This document shows, in pieces, positions 54,580 to 64,000 of a DNA stretch of 64,000 nt. The stretch lies in NCBI GenBank assembly GCA_026122225.1, contig JANEZZ010001895.1:1116001-1180000 (forward strand), written 5' to 3'. How positions within the stretch are numbered: position 1 is the stretch's first letter; each line of letters starts with the position of its first letter. The notes below the pieces were generated by a model. It saw only the letters and a program-made list of their open reading frames with translations, was not told the origin of the DNA and did not search any database. Both the position numbers and the translations under genes were made by a program. The stretch is from Heloderma charlesbogerti. Its lineage: Eukaryota > Chordata > Lepidosauria > Squamata > Helodermatidae.

Positions 54580-54710
54580 AAGTGGGCGGGGGACCATAGC
54601 CCTCTGGATGTGGTTGGACTTCAATTCTCATCAGCCAGCACAGCCAATGGTTGGGATGATGGGAGTTGTAGTCCAGCAACAGCTAGAATGCTGCAGGTTC
54701 CTCTGTCCTG
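54580..54710. repeat. MITE family A, copy 12 (eroded)
   Basis: The core TTGGACTTCAATTCTCATCA is mirrored by TGATGGGAGTTGTAGTCCA. The outer ends are degenerate. Confidence 0.6.
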
Positions 54711-55264
54711 TTCTAGATCCTGTTTTTTAGTTTCTTCTGATCAGCAAAATTCCTCCAACGCAAAAAGAACTTTGTCAATTTCAGGTGCTGATCAGATTGC
54801 TCCAGCCCCCTATAAAACATATGACTAAGATGTTCATCTGATGCTGCTGCACTAATGCTTGAGTGATTTCCCAGCACTCATTAGCAACATTTTTTATAAG
54901 AAGACAAAGTATTGGCTATAGTTTTCTTGCAATAAGCTCTTGAATCATCACAGCTTACTGGCAGAAGGGTTTGTGCAGTAGCTTATATGATCACAAAGAG
55001 AATTAAATGAATTGTGTTTCCTTTGTATCCTACTACATGATATATTGTGGAAGGAGACAGTGACTGTTGGATTCTTGTAAAACCTGATGAAAAATATGTG
55101 ACAATTCAGATTTAATATTAATGCACTACTGGAGAATAATTTAGGGTGGCGTTATATGAGTCTCATACTGAGTCCATTAACCTAATATTGCACCTATACC
55201 ATACAATATATTTCAAAGCATCTAACCATGTGAAGAGTCTCATTTGTCCTCAGCATCACTGTGT
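54711..55264. other. Unassigned AT-rich sequence
   Basis: Nothing recognised. Confidence 0.35.
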
Positions 55265-55425
55265 GTCGTTTCAGGTTATTCCCATCTTACAATTAGAGAA
55301 CTGAGGCTAAAAATACTATCTCTAAAGACAGCAACCAAATTTGTCTATGGCTGAGCTAGAACTTGAATTCCAGTTGCCCAGGCTTTAGCCAACACTTGGC
55401 CAATTGGACCATATTGATTCATACA
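55265..55425 (-). repeat. Ancient MIR-like fragment
   Basis: CCCATCTTACAATTAGAGAACTGAGGC is the reversed MIR core phrase, followed by TTGTCTATGGCTGAGC and an AACTTGAATTCCAG stretch. Confidence 0.5.
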
Positions 55426-55456
55426 GATAAAAGCAAATGTCTGAAAGTATTGTGTA

Positions 55457-55628
55457 GATGAAGCTCACTGGGTGACTTTGGGCCAGTCACTGACTTTCAG
55501 CCTAACTTACCTCACAGGGCTGTTGTGAGGATAAAATGGAGAGGAAGAGGATCATGTATGCCACCTTGGGTTCCTCGGAGGAAAGGCAGGATACAAATGC
55601 AACAAAGAAATAAAAAGAATAAATAAAC
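55457..55628 (+). repeat. MIR-like SINE, 3' two-thirds
   Basis: GAAGCTCACTGGGTGAC, TTTGGGCCAGTCACTGAC, GGGCTGTTGTGAGGATAAAA and ATACAAATGCAAC run in order, then an AATAAA tail. Confidence 0.75.
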
Positions 55629-56912
55629 CCGAATATCCCTTCTTGTATTATGAGCCTATTAAGTCTGTATTAACAACTATGTTAAGTATTCTATAGAATG
55701 TGGGCTCTACTATGTTTCAGGCAATTAAACATTCTATCATTAACTAACCAGCCCTGGTTCCTTGAAGTGCACAGTGGTTTGTTGCAGCAGGTTCCCCCTT
55801 TACATTTCCAGCAGCTCAGCAACAGTTGATGAGCTCACACGTAATTTGAGAAGGAAGCACAGTAGCCATATATTCTCTGCCATCCCATGTGTTTGAAGTA
55901 CTGAAGAAGGAACACCCTACAAGAAACATACCAATCAAATTGAGCACTGGGGCCTGTCTTCACGGAGAATTTGCTACAAATTGGGAACATTTTGAGGTTG
56001 TTTGCGGCACATGATGTTGTGGTCAATCCACAGCCACCTTGGAGTTTACTAGTGGAAAAGCCGAATTTTTGCAGTCTACTTTTACTCCGTTTTATTTCTT
56101 TAATTCGGCTCTCCTGCTGGCTCCATTTTATTTCTTTAATTCGGTAGAACAAGATGAAAGAGGGGAGAGCAGGACCAGGCTATCAGGATGAAGACGTGCA
56201 TCTGTACTGCTGGGACTCTGCCCAAGCCATCACAAAATAAGGCGAATTAGAGTGCTGTATGACCTGTGAAAAACCCAGGCTTGGGTGTGGGGTAGTATGC
56301 TTTTTTCAGTGCAGTGTCCCCCCTAATAGAGCAAAGATAAATTATTTAAAAAATGCAGAAAAGCTGAGAGTGATCTCAAAGCATTGCTGTAATGACCCCC
56401 GCCCCCCAAGCGGGTACTGAATCTATTAATATGCTGTAGGTATGGTCTGAATCGTAATATCTAAAGATGAGGAAAAGCAACAAAAAGTCCTGTCATCTTA
56501 AACATCAACAATTTTTTTTATAGTGATCTAAGCTTTCACTAGCAAGAACAGCCCCTCTGTCAGATGCATGAAGTGCTAACCTCAGTTGTCAGACATATAG
56601 GTAGACATTGGAACAGAGAAAAGAAGTTTGAGAGTGGAATCCCAAAGCCATAAACCAAATGCAAGGTCTCTCACATTTAAAACAGAGGCGCAAGAATGGC
56701 GGAATGCTAGTAGTTCAATGAGATTTTAGCGGTGAGGTACAATTGGACATGCAATTCCCCATAAAAAGCAACAGCGAGCTTTCATGCAGGGGGATGACAA
56801 TGTGTGCAACCAATGCACCAGATCTCCTCCTTGTTTCCAGGTGGTTGTAATTGTTTCTGATACGGAAGGTTCCTGTCTCCTGTTTAGAAGTACAGTGGTG
56901 AATAAGTCTAGG
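55629..56912. other. Unassigned sequence
   Basis: No gene seen. A short 36-bp direct duplication (TTTTATTTCTTTAATTCGG at 56090 and 56126) is the only structure. Confidence 0.35.
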
Positions 56913-56996
56913 CCAGCCTTCCCCAATCAGTTGGTGCCACAGTGGCTGGGGGATGATGGCATTTGTAGTCCAACACATCTGGAAGGAGAAGGCTGG
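56913..56996. repeat. MITE family A, copy 13 (shortened)
   Basis: CCAGCCTTCCCCAATCAG and CTGGAAGGAGAAGGCTGG are the ends, with half of the core missing. Confidence 0.7.
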
Positions 56997-57512
56997 TCAA
57001 GGCTGTGGGATCAACACCACAATAGTAGTGTTTTAGCAGGACTTTTTCTTGTACCAATAAAATCACATACCTTGCCAATTTACCCTGACACAGCAGCAAA
57101 TTGCCTGCTGAACAGAAAGAGTCAGCAACCTAGAAGTGAAAATGATCTCAACCTGAGAGAATGCCAGTCCTCACCAAATCTCTGAGCACATTTAAAGGGA
57201 AACAAGGCCAACTGGTTTCTAAGGAAGGGTGTTTAGAATTACAGCATTTCTCGGGGCCATCCAAAGCCATTTCGGCAGAAAATCCAAATGACACCACCTC
57301 ACTTGCAGATACTAAGTTGGAGCACAATCTACGAAGACATTCTCATGCCTTCCCTGATGCTAGGGAACTTCTCAGTGCAGTGTGCTCCATTGGTCAAACC
57401 TCTCTCTCTCTCTCTGTGCCATCCTTAATGGTGTCCAAAATTTGCTGCCTTTGGTGGCCCCATCTCTTTGTTTCATGGGAAGGCTACCTCTGGTCTTTGT
57501 CACATTAGAATA

Positions 57513-57629
57513 TTCTTCTCCAACCTCGCGCCCTCCAGATGTTTTGGACCACAACTCCTAGCATTCCTGACTATTGGCTATGGTATTTGGGGCATGCATC
57601 TGGAAGGCACCAGGTTGGGGAAGGCTGCT
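57513..57629. repeat. MITE family A, copy 14
   Basis: TTCTTCTCCAACCTCGCGCC and GGCACCAGGTTGGGGAAGGC are the ends. Confidence 0.8.
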
Positions 57630-58171
57630 CTAGAGAATTCTTTAGGCTAGCATACAGGATAGCTCAGATAATGTGAATAAAGACCCTCAAAACCACCCTA
57701 CATCTTACCAAACATTGATCCACAGCCCACTGAAAAACACCGAGTAGTTGTTGATTTCGTAAGATGTAATTGTGTTCAGTAGGCACCTAAGAGAGGTCAT
57801 GACAAGAGAAGGTGAGTTACACCAATTGAGACAAATAAAGTACTGCCACATCTCAAGAATGCTGAATGTTTTTCTACATGCGATCTAAAGCTTCTGCAGA
57901 TTTTTACACTTAAAAGAACAAGATTCTACTATAAACTGTTCATTGTATCCTGGATGATCCTATACTATTGACAACATTCTGTGAGTGCCAAATTTTATGT
58001 AGCCAGAATGGCATAATCCATACACAAGAAGGAGGTATCAGCAGGCTTGGGGGAACCCCAAGGTTTGCACAAGTATTTTTAAAAAGTTAAGACAAATCCT
58101 AACAGGGAAAATAACTCCCAAAACAACCCAATGAGGACTGAGCATACTCAGGAGCCACAGAACACTGAGAC
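57630..58171. other. Unassigned sequence
   Basis: Nothing recognised. Confidence 0.35.
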
Positions 58172-58419
58172 CTAGTTCACATGATCATTTTCAGCTGTTT
58201 GTGGTATGTGCCATGGTTGCCTATTCCATAAGTCAACCCTGCTTGTAGGTTGTTGTGTCATCTGAACCCAGTGAGGATGGGTTGTTGGCATAGTTAACAA
58301 ACCACCCACCACCCTAAAACAGCCCATGGGTTCTCACTGGTTTGGACAACATAAGCTATGAGTGGAGGTTGGGTTATGGAATGGGAACCCACAGGCTAAA
58401 AATGATCATGAGAACCTGC
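58172..58419. repeat. MITE with terminal inverted repeats, probably family F
   Basis: CTAGTTCACATGATCATTTT on the left is mirrored by AAAATGATCATGAGAACC on the right. The interior has AACCCA/TGGGTT words like those of the 3093 foldback. Confidence 0.65.
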
Positions 58420-58692
58420 CCAGTGTGTGGGGAAGGAAAACTGGTGGGGGAAGTGAATCAAATGGAGTATCCTGTGGAAGGGCATGGTTGGTTAACTGGA
58501 AGCTTGAACAGGAGCACTACACTGCAACATTTTGTTGTAGGTCACAATTGTGGGATCCAGAATTTGTTCTAGTAGCCTAATAACATTTCAATAGGTTTAA
58601 GTCTGTCATTTCCTCTATGACAAGAGCTGTTCCTGATATTTGAGTAACTTGGGAAGAGTGGTTCTGTAAAACCCATGCCTAATGTTCAGTCA

Positions 58693-58715
58693 TCACACAC
58701 ACACACACACACACA

Positions 58716-58752
<37 letters not shown>
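58693..58752. repeat. (CA)n microsatellite
   Basis: About 30 dinucleotide units with one T interruption in the middle (ACACTCAC). Confidence 0.97.
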
Positions 58753-58754
<2 letters not shown>

Positions 58755-59483
58755 TCAAGCATCTTATTTTGCTATCTTAGTATTTTTGGATAATCAGAAC
58801 TGGCCGTTCATACCTCCCAAGCCCCACCTATCTCATGCAGTCATCTGAGCATGAAACATTTTCGGTCCTTTGTTGCAGTTCAAGGGGGAATTTGCTTCAT
58901 CAGCATACAACCCCACTGTCTACAGATATAACAGGCTTTTGCATTCCCTTGGAAAATGTCTCCCTGTGGTATTACACAGTGGCAATAATTCAGAGCATAA
59001 ACGACTCCTTCGGGAACCTGTGCTAGCAAGTTACATCTGTTTCTTGAATAGGCTGCATGAGCACGACGGGGAGAGAGAGAAGAAAAAGGAAGGAAGCATA
59101 TTTCAATGTTGTGTTTGTAAGCACTCTGAAAGAGTTGTTCAACACACACCCCGGAGGGCTCCCATATCGCTTGGCAGTAATTCCTGCCTAAGGATTACAG
59201 ACACAACGTTATATCTGATTTTACTAGGAGACTGCTGTTCCTGTAGGCCATGGATGCATTAACAGGGCGTTCAGGGCCAATTTTCACATATTTTTGTACA
59301 TGCAGGCACACATGTATTTTATAATGTGAGAATGACCATTCCAGAACATGTCTCTGCTCTAATGCAAATGCTTATTCTGTTTTTAAATGTTTTAACTGTG
59401 GAGGTTTTGTATTTTAACATTTGCTGTTGTAAACTGCTTTAAGATGTCTTTTTAAATATAGTCAAGTGATCTCTAAATCGATT
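58753..59483. other. Unassigned sequence
   Basis: No family or exon recognised. The 130-codon frame at 58870-59262 has no flanking splice sites I would trust. Confidence 0.35.
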
Positions 59484-59602
59484 CAGGGTGTAATCCTATG
59501 CATATTTAGACAGAAAAAAGTCCTACAACTCCCATGTTGGCTGAGGCATGCTGGAAGTTGTAGGGCTTTTTTCTGTCTAAACATGCATAGGATTGCACCC
59601 TA
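59484..59602. repeat. MITE family B, copy 6
   Basis: GTGTAATCCTATGCATATTTAG is mirrored by CTAAACATGCATAGGATTGCAC. The core AAGTCCTACAACTCCCATG/GTTGTAGGGCTTTTTTC is complete. Confidence 0.85.
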
Positions 59603-59730
59603 AGAGCACAAGATTGGAGTCCTCTGTCTAGCCTATGCTCTGCCAGCAAGAGCCAGGTGGGGCAGGAGGAACGAGGGAGGCAATTTTGCCTCCTGTTCCT
59701 CCTAAAAATTAAAAATTTAGCTTCACAGGG

Positions 59731-59794
59731 TCATAGAATAGTAGGGTTGGAAGGGGCCTATAAGACCATCGAGTCTAACCCTCTGCTCAGTGCA
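59731..59794 (-). repeat. CR1 LINE terminal stub
   Basis: TCATAGAATAGTAGGGTTGG and AAGGGGCCTATAAGACCATC are the reversed last 65 bases of CR1. Confidence 0.8.
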
Positions 59795-59802
59795 GGAGCT
59801 TG

Positions 59803-60321
59803 ATGGGCAAGGCAGGGCTCACTAGTGATGGGCAGAGATTCTCCTCTTCGCACCACCAGAATGTGCCTTTCCTTCCTCTTTGAGAACTTCTGAGGTCGTT
59901 GTTGCGACTTTGGAAGAGCAGGAATGATCCAATCTCGGATTCACCCTCCCGAGGTCATAGGAGTGTCTACAGCCTCGGGAGGGGGAATCTGCTATATCCT
60001 ATGGGCCCTTGGATCAGGATTGCTCTGTAAATCAATCAATAATAAATTAGATTTGGAGCAAAAGGTACAATAGTACAGCCATTCCATGTTATACAATACA
60101 TGTGTGTCTGTATATAAGTGTGGGCCTGTGCATTTGAAAGTGTGTGTGACATTATGTGTACACATGTGTAATTTTCTCCCAGTGCCTTTTTAACATTGAA
60201 AAACAATCTCAGTAGGCTGCAATCAGGGCAGAAGAGTGACTCTCCCTGCCAGCTGTTTTCCTTTTCAAAATTATCCCCGGGTGCTTTCCCCTGTAGTAAC
60301 TTACCAATATATTTTCCTCCA

Positions 60322-60352
<31 letters not shown>

Positions 60353-60906
60353 ACACACGTGCGGGAGGGGGCGGGGTGAACAAAAATTTGGTAGGCAGAC
60401 CTCCCTTCTGTTTCCACTGTAACCTCCTCCAATGCAAACACAACACACACACAAAAAGCAATAAACAAAATCCTGGGAAAACATTTTGTTTTTGGCACTG
60501 ATGAGAATTATAATTCATTTGTTATGAGAGAAAAACTTGAGAAGACTTGCATTACTACACTGATTTTCTTTTCTGTTGTTTAATTTATAAAAGGGTAGTT
60601 AAAATATATTTATAAGAGGAATGAATTTTTAATTTATAAAAGCATAGTAGTAATTATTATATTTGTAACTGGACTGTAGCAGCAGCAAGCTTCCTGAAAA
60701 GTGATCTATAGCCCTTAAAACCTCTAGGAGTCCAGCTATGTGGGAGGTTTTGTTTTTTGTTCTGGAGTTCTTATAGTTCCATGATCCTAATTGTGGGTGA
60801 GGAAAATAAAGTGCAAAAATGTACAGTGCGCCTGAGACACAGCAGGTAAGCCTGCCTGATCATTGGCATAGCAGTGCAAGTGACCTGAAAGATCTTCCTG
60901 CGGAAC
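59803..60906. other. Unassigned apart from the (TG)n repeat
   Basis: No gene or repeat family seen. AT-rich from 60550 to 60660. Confidence 0.35.
60324..60358. repeat. (TG)n microsatellite
   Basis: About 14 TG units turning into GCACACAC, so a Z-DNA-prone purine-pyrimidine alternation. Confidence 0.95.
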
Positions 60907-61021
60907 GGTGGGTTCTATCCAGTGTTAGTCCTACTTTGAGTAGACCCACTGAAATGAATGGGGCTTAACTGGATACAATTCTATAAGGACAAAAACTGCA
61001 CATACACACACCTCGATTAAA

Positions 61022-61094
61022 GACTGCAATCCCGTTTATCTGGCACTGCCCCATTGGCATCAATGCCACTTCTTCCGGAGTAGACACGCCTAGG
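61022..61094. repeat. Short repeat family C, degenerate copy
   Basis: GACTGCAATCCCGTTTATC and GGAGTAGACACGCCTAGGA are the ends. A still weaker copy lies at 60907-60982. Confidence 0.45.
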
Positions 61095-61159
61095 ACCTGT
61101 TGGCCTACACCTACGTACAACTCTTTCAAGGCAGCAGCAGCTTCTCACGACCCTCTTAA

Positions 61160-61243
61160 GACAACTTTACCCAACGCGGTGCCAACGCCCATGCTGGCTG
61201 AGGATGGTGGGAGTTGCAATTCAACACACCTGGAGAGCACCAA
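61160..61243. repeat. MITE family A, copy 15 (shortened)
   Basis: ACTTTACCCAACGCGGTGCC and ACCTGGAGAGCACCAAGCC are the ends. Confidence 0.6.
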
Positions 61244-61249
61244 GCCTCC

Positions 61250-61790
61250 TTTACCATCTTATCGACCGCCGGCCCCCTGCCGAGTTCGAGGAGAAGGGGC
61301 GGCGCCTCTCAAAACAGGCGCGCCGCGCCAACCCAGCCGCGAGACGATGATTGGTTCCGAGGCCTCCGAGCTCATGACTATGCAATGATCGTATTCAAAG
61401 TAGGCGGTTGTCAGGGTGACCTGAGGCCCTGCTGTTCGCGCGAAGCCCTGGAAGTACCCGAGAGGGCAGCAGACCCGGGCCGGAGAGTTGTCGGCAACGC
61501 GTGCGTGGGAATTAAGAGCACCGCCTCCCTCGCTGGGACTTGAAGAGGAGGGTTCTTTCTCGACCCCTTTTTTACGGTGGGGACGACGGGAAGGGGAGGG
61601 CGTCGCGGAGTCTTCTTCCATTTGCTTGCAACTGGGGGAAATAAATGAGAAGCAGGTCGGTGACTTTCTCCCTCCCCAGTCAGAAGAGCCTCTATGGCTG
61701 AGAACAGGGTGGTGAGCGAGAGAGACGGGAAGGGGGCATGCAGCTGGGGCGAGGTGGGAAACGCACCCCTTTTCTCACGGGTGAGCAGCT
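61250..61790. promoter_or_regulatory. CpG island, probable promoter
   Basis: Dense CpG (GGCGCGCCGCGCC-like run near 61320), a reversed CCAAT box (GATTGGTT at about 61348), and an abrupt edge against repeat-rich CpG-poor DNA. It probably starts a transcript. The best splice signals are on the plus strand. Confidence 0.55.
61680..61711 (+). other. Candidate small exon with start codon
   Basis: A pyrimidine-rich acceptor (TTTCTCCCTCCCCAG, ending at 61679) is followed by a 32-base segment containing ATGGCTGAGAACAGGGTG and a donor-like GTGAGC at 61712. It would encode the first six residues of a protein, MAENRV. This could be coincidence. No further exon can be linked within the window. Confidence 0.25.
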
Positions 61791-61994
61791 TTAGAGTTCA
61801 AGTCCACGTAAAAATATCTCCCCCTCTTTCCTGGAAGCTCTGCCCCGTCCCGAGTGATGATGAAACGCACTCTGCGTATGCTCAGAGGCACCCTCTATTT
61901 TTGTCTGTTTTTAGAGCTGAACCCTGGCATTGTTCACCTTGATTAAAACTGTGAATGTAACAATCGGAGGTAGCAGTGATTTCCTTGATTGAAA
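61791..61994. other. Unassigned sequence
   Basis: Nothing recognised. It may be the first intron of a transcript from the adjacent CpG island. Confidence 0.3.
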
Positions 61995-62082
61995 CTGAAA
62001 TCCTAAAGCACACTTATAAGGAATTAACTCTCATTAAACAGAGTGGGACTTACTTCTGAGTAAACATGCACAGGATTGTGCT
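61995..62082. repeat. Short repeat family C copy
   Basis: GAAATCCTAAAGCACAC, GTGGGACTTACTTCTGAG and ACATGCACAGGATTGTGC in order. A second, weaker copy follows at 62095-62173. Confidence 0.6.
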
Positions 62083-62582
62083 ACATGACTAGAGTTCGAT
62101 ACATGCTTAACTAAGAGTAAGCGCCAATGAACTCAGTTGGACTTAATTCTGAGTAAAGACTGATAGGATTGCGTACATCATGTGTTATAGCAAAGGAAAC
62201 ATGTGTTCAGATATTTGTACACTTTGTGTACAATTTGTACACTCAGTGTGTAAAGTTATTGAATATGTACCTTGTAAACATTGTAGAAATACTAGATAAC
62301 AATCATAATATTTATTAATAGTTATTGCCCATTTTATAACTTGGCTATATATGAAGGAAACATGATTCTACTCAGAATAAGAAGACAGGTTTCTGTGGTA
62401 GAAAAGCATGTTTGAAAAATCCTGTGTTTGTTTTTGCACTCAGAACTTTGGATAAAAAGGTAGACTGTGTCTGAGTGCTGGCCATCTGTGCGGTTTTATA
62501 CTGCTCCTGCACTTGTTTACTTGGAAATGGCTTAGTGGTTGCTGTAGTTTATTTCCCATGAATGTGCATAGGGTGTAGCTTT

Positions 62583-62677
62583 AGGCTGCAATCTGATGTA
62601 TGTTTACCAGGCATTGTGAGATCCATTGAACTCAGTGGAACTTTCTTCCGTTTAAGCTTGCACAGGATTGGGCTTCA
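62583..62677. repeat. Short repeat family C copy
   Basis: GGCTGCAATCTGATGTATG, CTCAGTGGAACTTTCTTCC and CTTGCACAGGATTGGGC in order. Confidence 0.6.
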
Positions 62678-62829
62678 GGCTCCTTTTGGAAGCAGATTAT
62701 GATCATTGTCTTCTGTTGTTTTATAATGAACTTGGTGCCTTATTCAGGAAGTTGTTGCCACATTTTAATAAAAATGTTAAGTGATCTTAATAGCAGTGTA
62801 CACTGGTCTGATTCCAAGTGCCCTTAAAT

Positions 62830-62944
62830 CTGGACAAGAGGGCCATTATAAGATAGGGCCTTCTTCATGGTGGCACCTAGACTCCAGAATGCCCTCACCC
62901 AGGAGGTTTGCCTGGAGCCAACCAGGCCAGGCTAAGACCTATCT
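62830..62944 (+). repeat. L2-type LINE C-terminal fragment
   Basis: The plus-strand phrase AFFMVAPRLQNALTQEVCLE corresponds to the AVAPWLxNALPLEA and SVAPQLWNALPLQA blocks at 46.9 and 31.8 kb. Confidence 0.65.
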
Positions 62945-63064
62945 CAGCCTTCCCCAACCTGCCCCCCTCCAGATGTTTTGGACTTCAAACTCCATCGGCC
63001 CCTGCCAGCATGTTGGGAATTGTATTTGAAATCATCAGGAGGGTGGCAAGTTGGCGAAAACTGT
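62945..63064. repeat. MITE family A, copy 16
   Basis: AGCCTTCCCCAACCTGCCCC and GGTGGCAAGTTGGCGAAAAC are the ends. Confidence 0.75.
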
Positions 63065-63193
63065 CCTGTTTCCCCAAGCATTTATCAGTTGTCAATGAAT
63101 ATGACTGGATCTCAGTTGTGTATTTGTTTCTCTCTGCTGATTGTTGTTGGTTTTATTAGATGTGCATTTTATTGTTTTAATATTGTTACCTGC

Positions 63194-63340
63194 TCTAGAA
63201 TTTATTTTTATGATGGATGGGATATGAGAAGAATTTACATAAAGTGTTTTTGGATTGTGGACCAATGTCTAGAATTTATTTTTATGATGGATGGATATGA
63301 GAAGAATTTACATAAAGTGTTTTTGGATTGTGGACCAACG
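63194..63340. repeat. 74-bp tandem duplication
   Basis: 63194-63267 and 63268-63340 both read from TCTAGAATTTATTTTTATG to TTTGGATTGTGGACCAA. They differ by one missing G and one substitution. Confidence 0.95.
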
Positions 63341-63429
63341 TCTTCAGGTAGAATCTTAACCAGTAGGGTAGTTGAACATTGTGAGGCTTAATTCCAAATA
63401 AACACATGTATAATTAGGCAGCAGCTTTT

Positions 63430-64000
63430 GTTTGCTGATGGATCACAGAATTTAAAAGCTCCACTGTACTTGCAGATCAAATAGTTACAGAGTACTCAAG
63501 CAAAGTACCCATGGAACGTATCACAAGGCTAAAAGATATGACGCCGGAAGATGAGCCCCTCAGGTCGGAAGGTGTCCAATATGCTACTGGGGAAGAGCAG
63601 AGGGTATTTCCAAGTAGCGCCAGAAAGAGTGAAGCGGCTGGGCCAAACCCGAAAGGACACTCAGCTGTGGATGTGTCTGGTGGTGAAAAGAAAATCCGAT
63701 GCTGTAAAGAACAATATTGTTTAGGAACCTGGAATGTCAGATCAATGAATCAAGGTAAGTTGGAGGTGGTCAAACATGAGATGGCAAGACTGAATATCGA
63801 CATCTTGGGAATCAGCGAACTAAAATGGACAGGCATGGGCGAATTTAATTCAGGTGACCATCATATCTACTATTGTGGGCAAGAATCCCTTAGAAGAAAT
63901 GGAGTAGCACTCATAGTCAACAAAAGGGTGGGAAAAGCAGTACTGGGGTACAATCTTAAAAATGATAGAATGATCTCAGTACGAATCCAAGGCAAACCAT
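63430..64000 (+). mobile_element. BovB LINE, 5' part, running off the window
   Basis: Sequence before the frame (AACGTATCACAAGGC, GACGCCGGAAGATGAGCC) is the BovB leader region. Element start is approximate. A full-length BovB (about 3.2 kb) would end about 2.6 kb beyond the window. Confidence 0.85.
63511..64000 (+). CDS. BovB endonuclease domain, N-terminal, open to the window edge
   Basis: The frame from ATG 63511 is uninterrupted for 163 codons to the edge. After a leader of about 65 residues comes the apurinic-type endonuclease: CLGTWNVRSMNQGKLEVV (N-terminal catalytic Asn region), then LNIDILGISELKWTG with the metal-binding Glu, HHIYYCGQES, and RRNGVALIVNKRV. This enzyme nicks the target DNA to prime reverse transcription. 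Because it is unbroken, this copy could be younger than the one at 22.2-24.7 kb. I chose ATG 63511 because the frame is continuous from there; the true start might lie nearby. Confidence 0.85.
   Translation, partial: MERITRLKDMTPEDEPLRSEGVQYATGEEQRVFPSSARKSEAAGPNPKGHSAVDVSGGEKKIRCCKEQYCLGTWNVRSMNQGKLEVVKHEMARLNIDILGISELKWTGMGEFNSGDHHIYYCGQESLRRNGVALIVNKRVGKAVLGYNLKNDRMISVRIQGKP

Noticed and set aside
58870..59262. 130-codon plus-strand frame as an exon
   Set aside because: No convincing splice sites or domain, and a (CA)n repeat lies just upstream. Considered chance.

Overview
This window looks like intergenic or intronic DNA of a squamate reptile, most likely a lizard. The evidence is its repeat mix: a BovB (RTE) LINE with an open reverse-transcriptase frame, L2-type and CR1 LINEs, a Sauria-type SINE, MIR-like SINEs, Ty3/gypsy chromoviruses of the vertebrate Sushi type, and dozens of short hAT- and Harbinger-like MITEs. 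I could not identify any host protein-coding gene with confidence. Two CpG-rich segments (about 28.75-29.83 kb and 61.25-61.79 kb) are the best candidates for host promoters. The first has a consensus splice donor on the minus strand, the second an acceptor/donor pair around a tiny ATG-containing exon on the plus strand. || Layout. 1-22 kb: old repeats, including a 350-bp foldback (3.1-3.4 kb), a Sauria SINE (3.9-4.2 kb), a heavily decayed ORF of an uncharacterised metazoan family (about 8.1-9.9 kb, plus strand), an unclassified long repeat (10.5-11.6 kb), and hAT MITEs with recognisable 8-bp target duplications (6.5, 14.1-14.7, 16.0-16.9 and 20.5 kb). 22.2-24.7 kb: a BovB LINE, 5'-truncated and broken at two places, with intact RT motifs. 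25.1-26.5 kb: a MIR-like SINE and a CR1 3' end. 28.7-29.9 kb: CpG island. 31-32.3 kb: an L2 3' end carrying a small BovB stub. || 33.9-47.2 kb is the centrepiece: a four-level nest. An L2-type LINE (endonuclease part to 34406, resuming at 44999) was split by chromovirus 1 (34407-44993, minus strand, TSD GGTGA). Chromovirus 1 was split in its gag by chromovirus 2 (38703-43707, minus strand, TSD GAGGG). The 5' LTR of chromovirus 2 was split by a 567-bp hAT-like foldback (42494-43060, TSD GTAGCAAC) and also carries a 232-bp internal tandem duplication. LTR-LTR divergence counted by eye (about 7-8% for element 1, about 2% for element 2) agrees with this order. The two chromoviruses differ by several percent, yet share a 506-bp tract of integrase without a single difference. 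That suggests gene conversion, and the tract includes a Lys where the catalytic Glu is expected. || 47.2-61 kb: tRNA-Ala-like SINE, MIR fragments, MITEs and microsatellites. 61.2-61.8 kb: second CpG island. 62-63.4 kb: small repeats and a 74-bp tandem duplication. 63.5 kb to the end: the 5' part of a second BovB whose endonuclease frame is open to the edge. || The elements do not form a pathway. Their interest lies in insertion history, cis interactions between copies, and how catalytic sites have been lost. All family names are from recall, without database searches.
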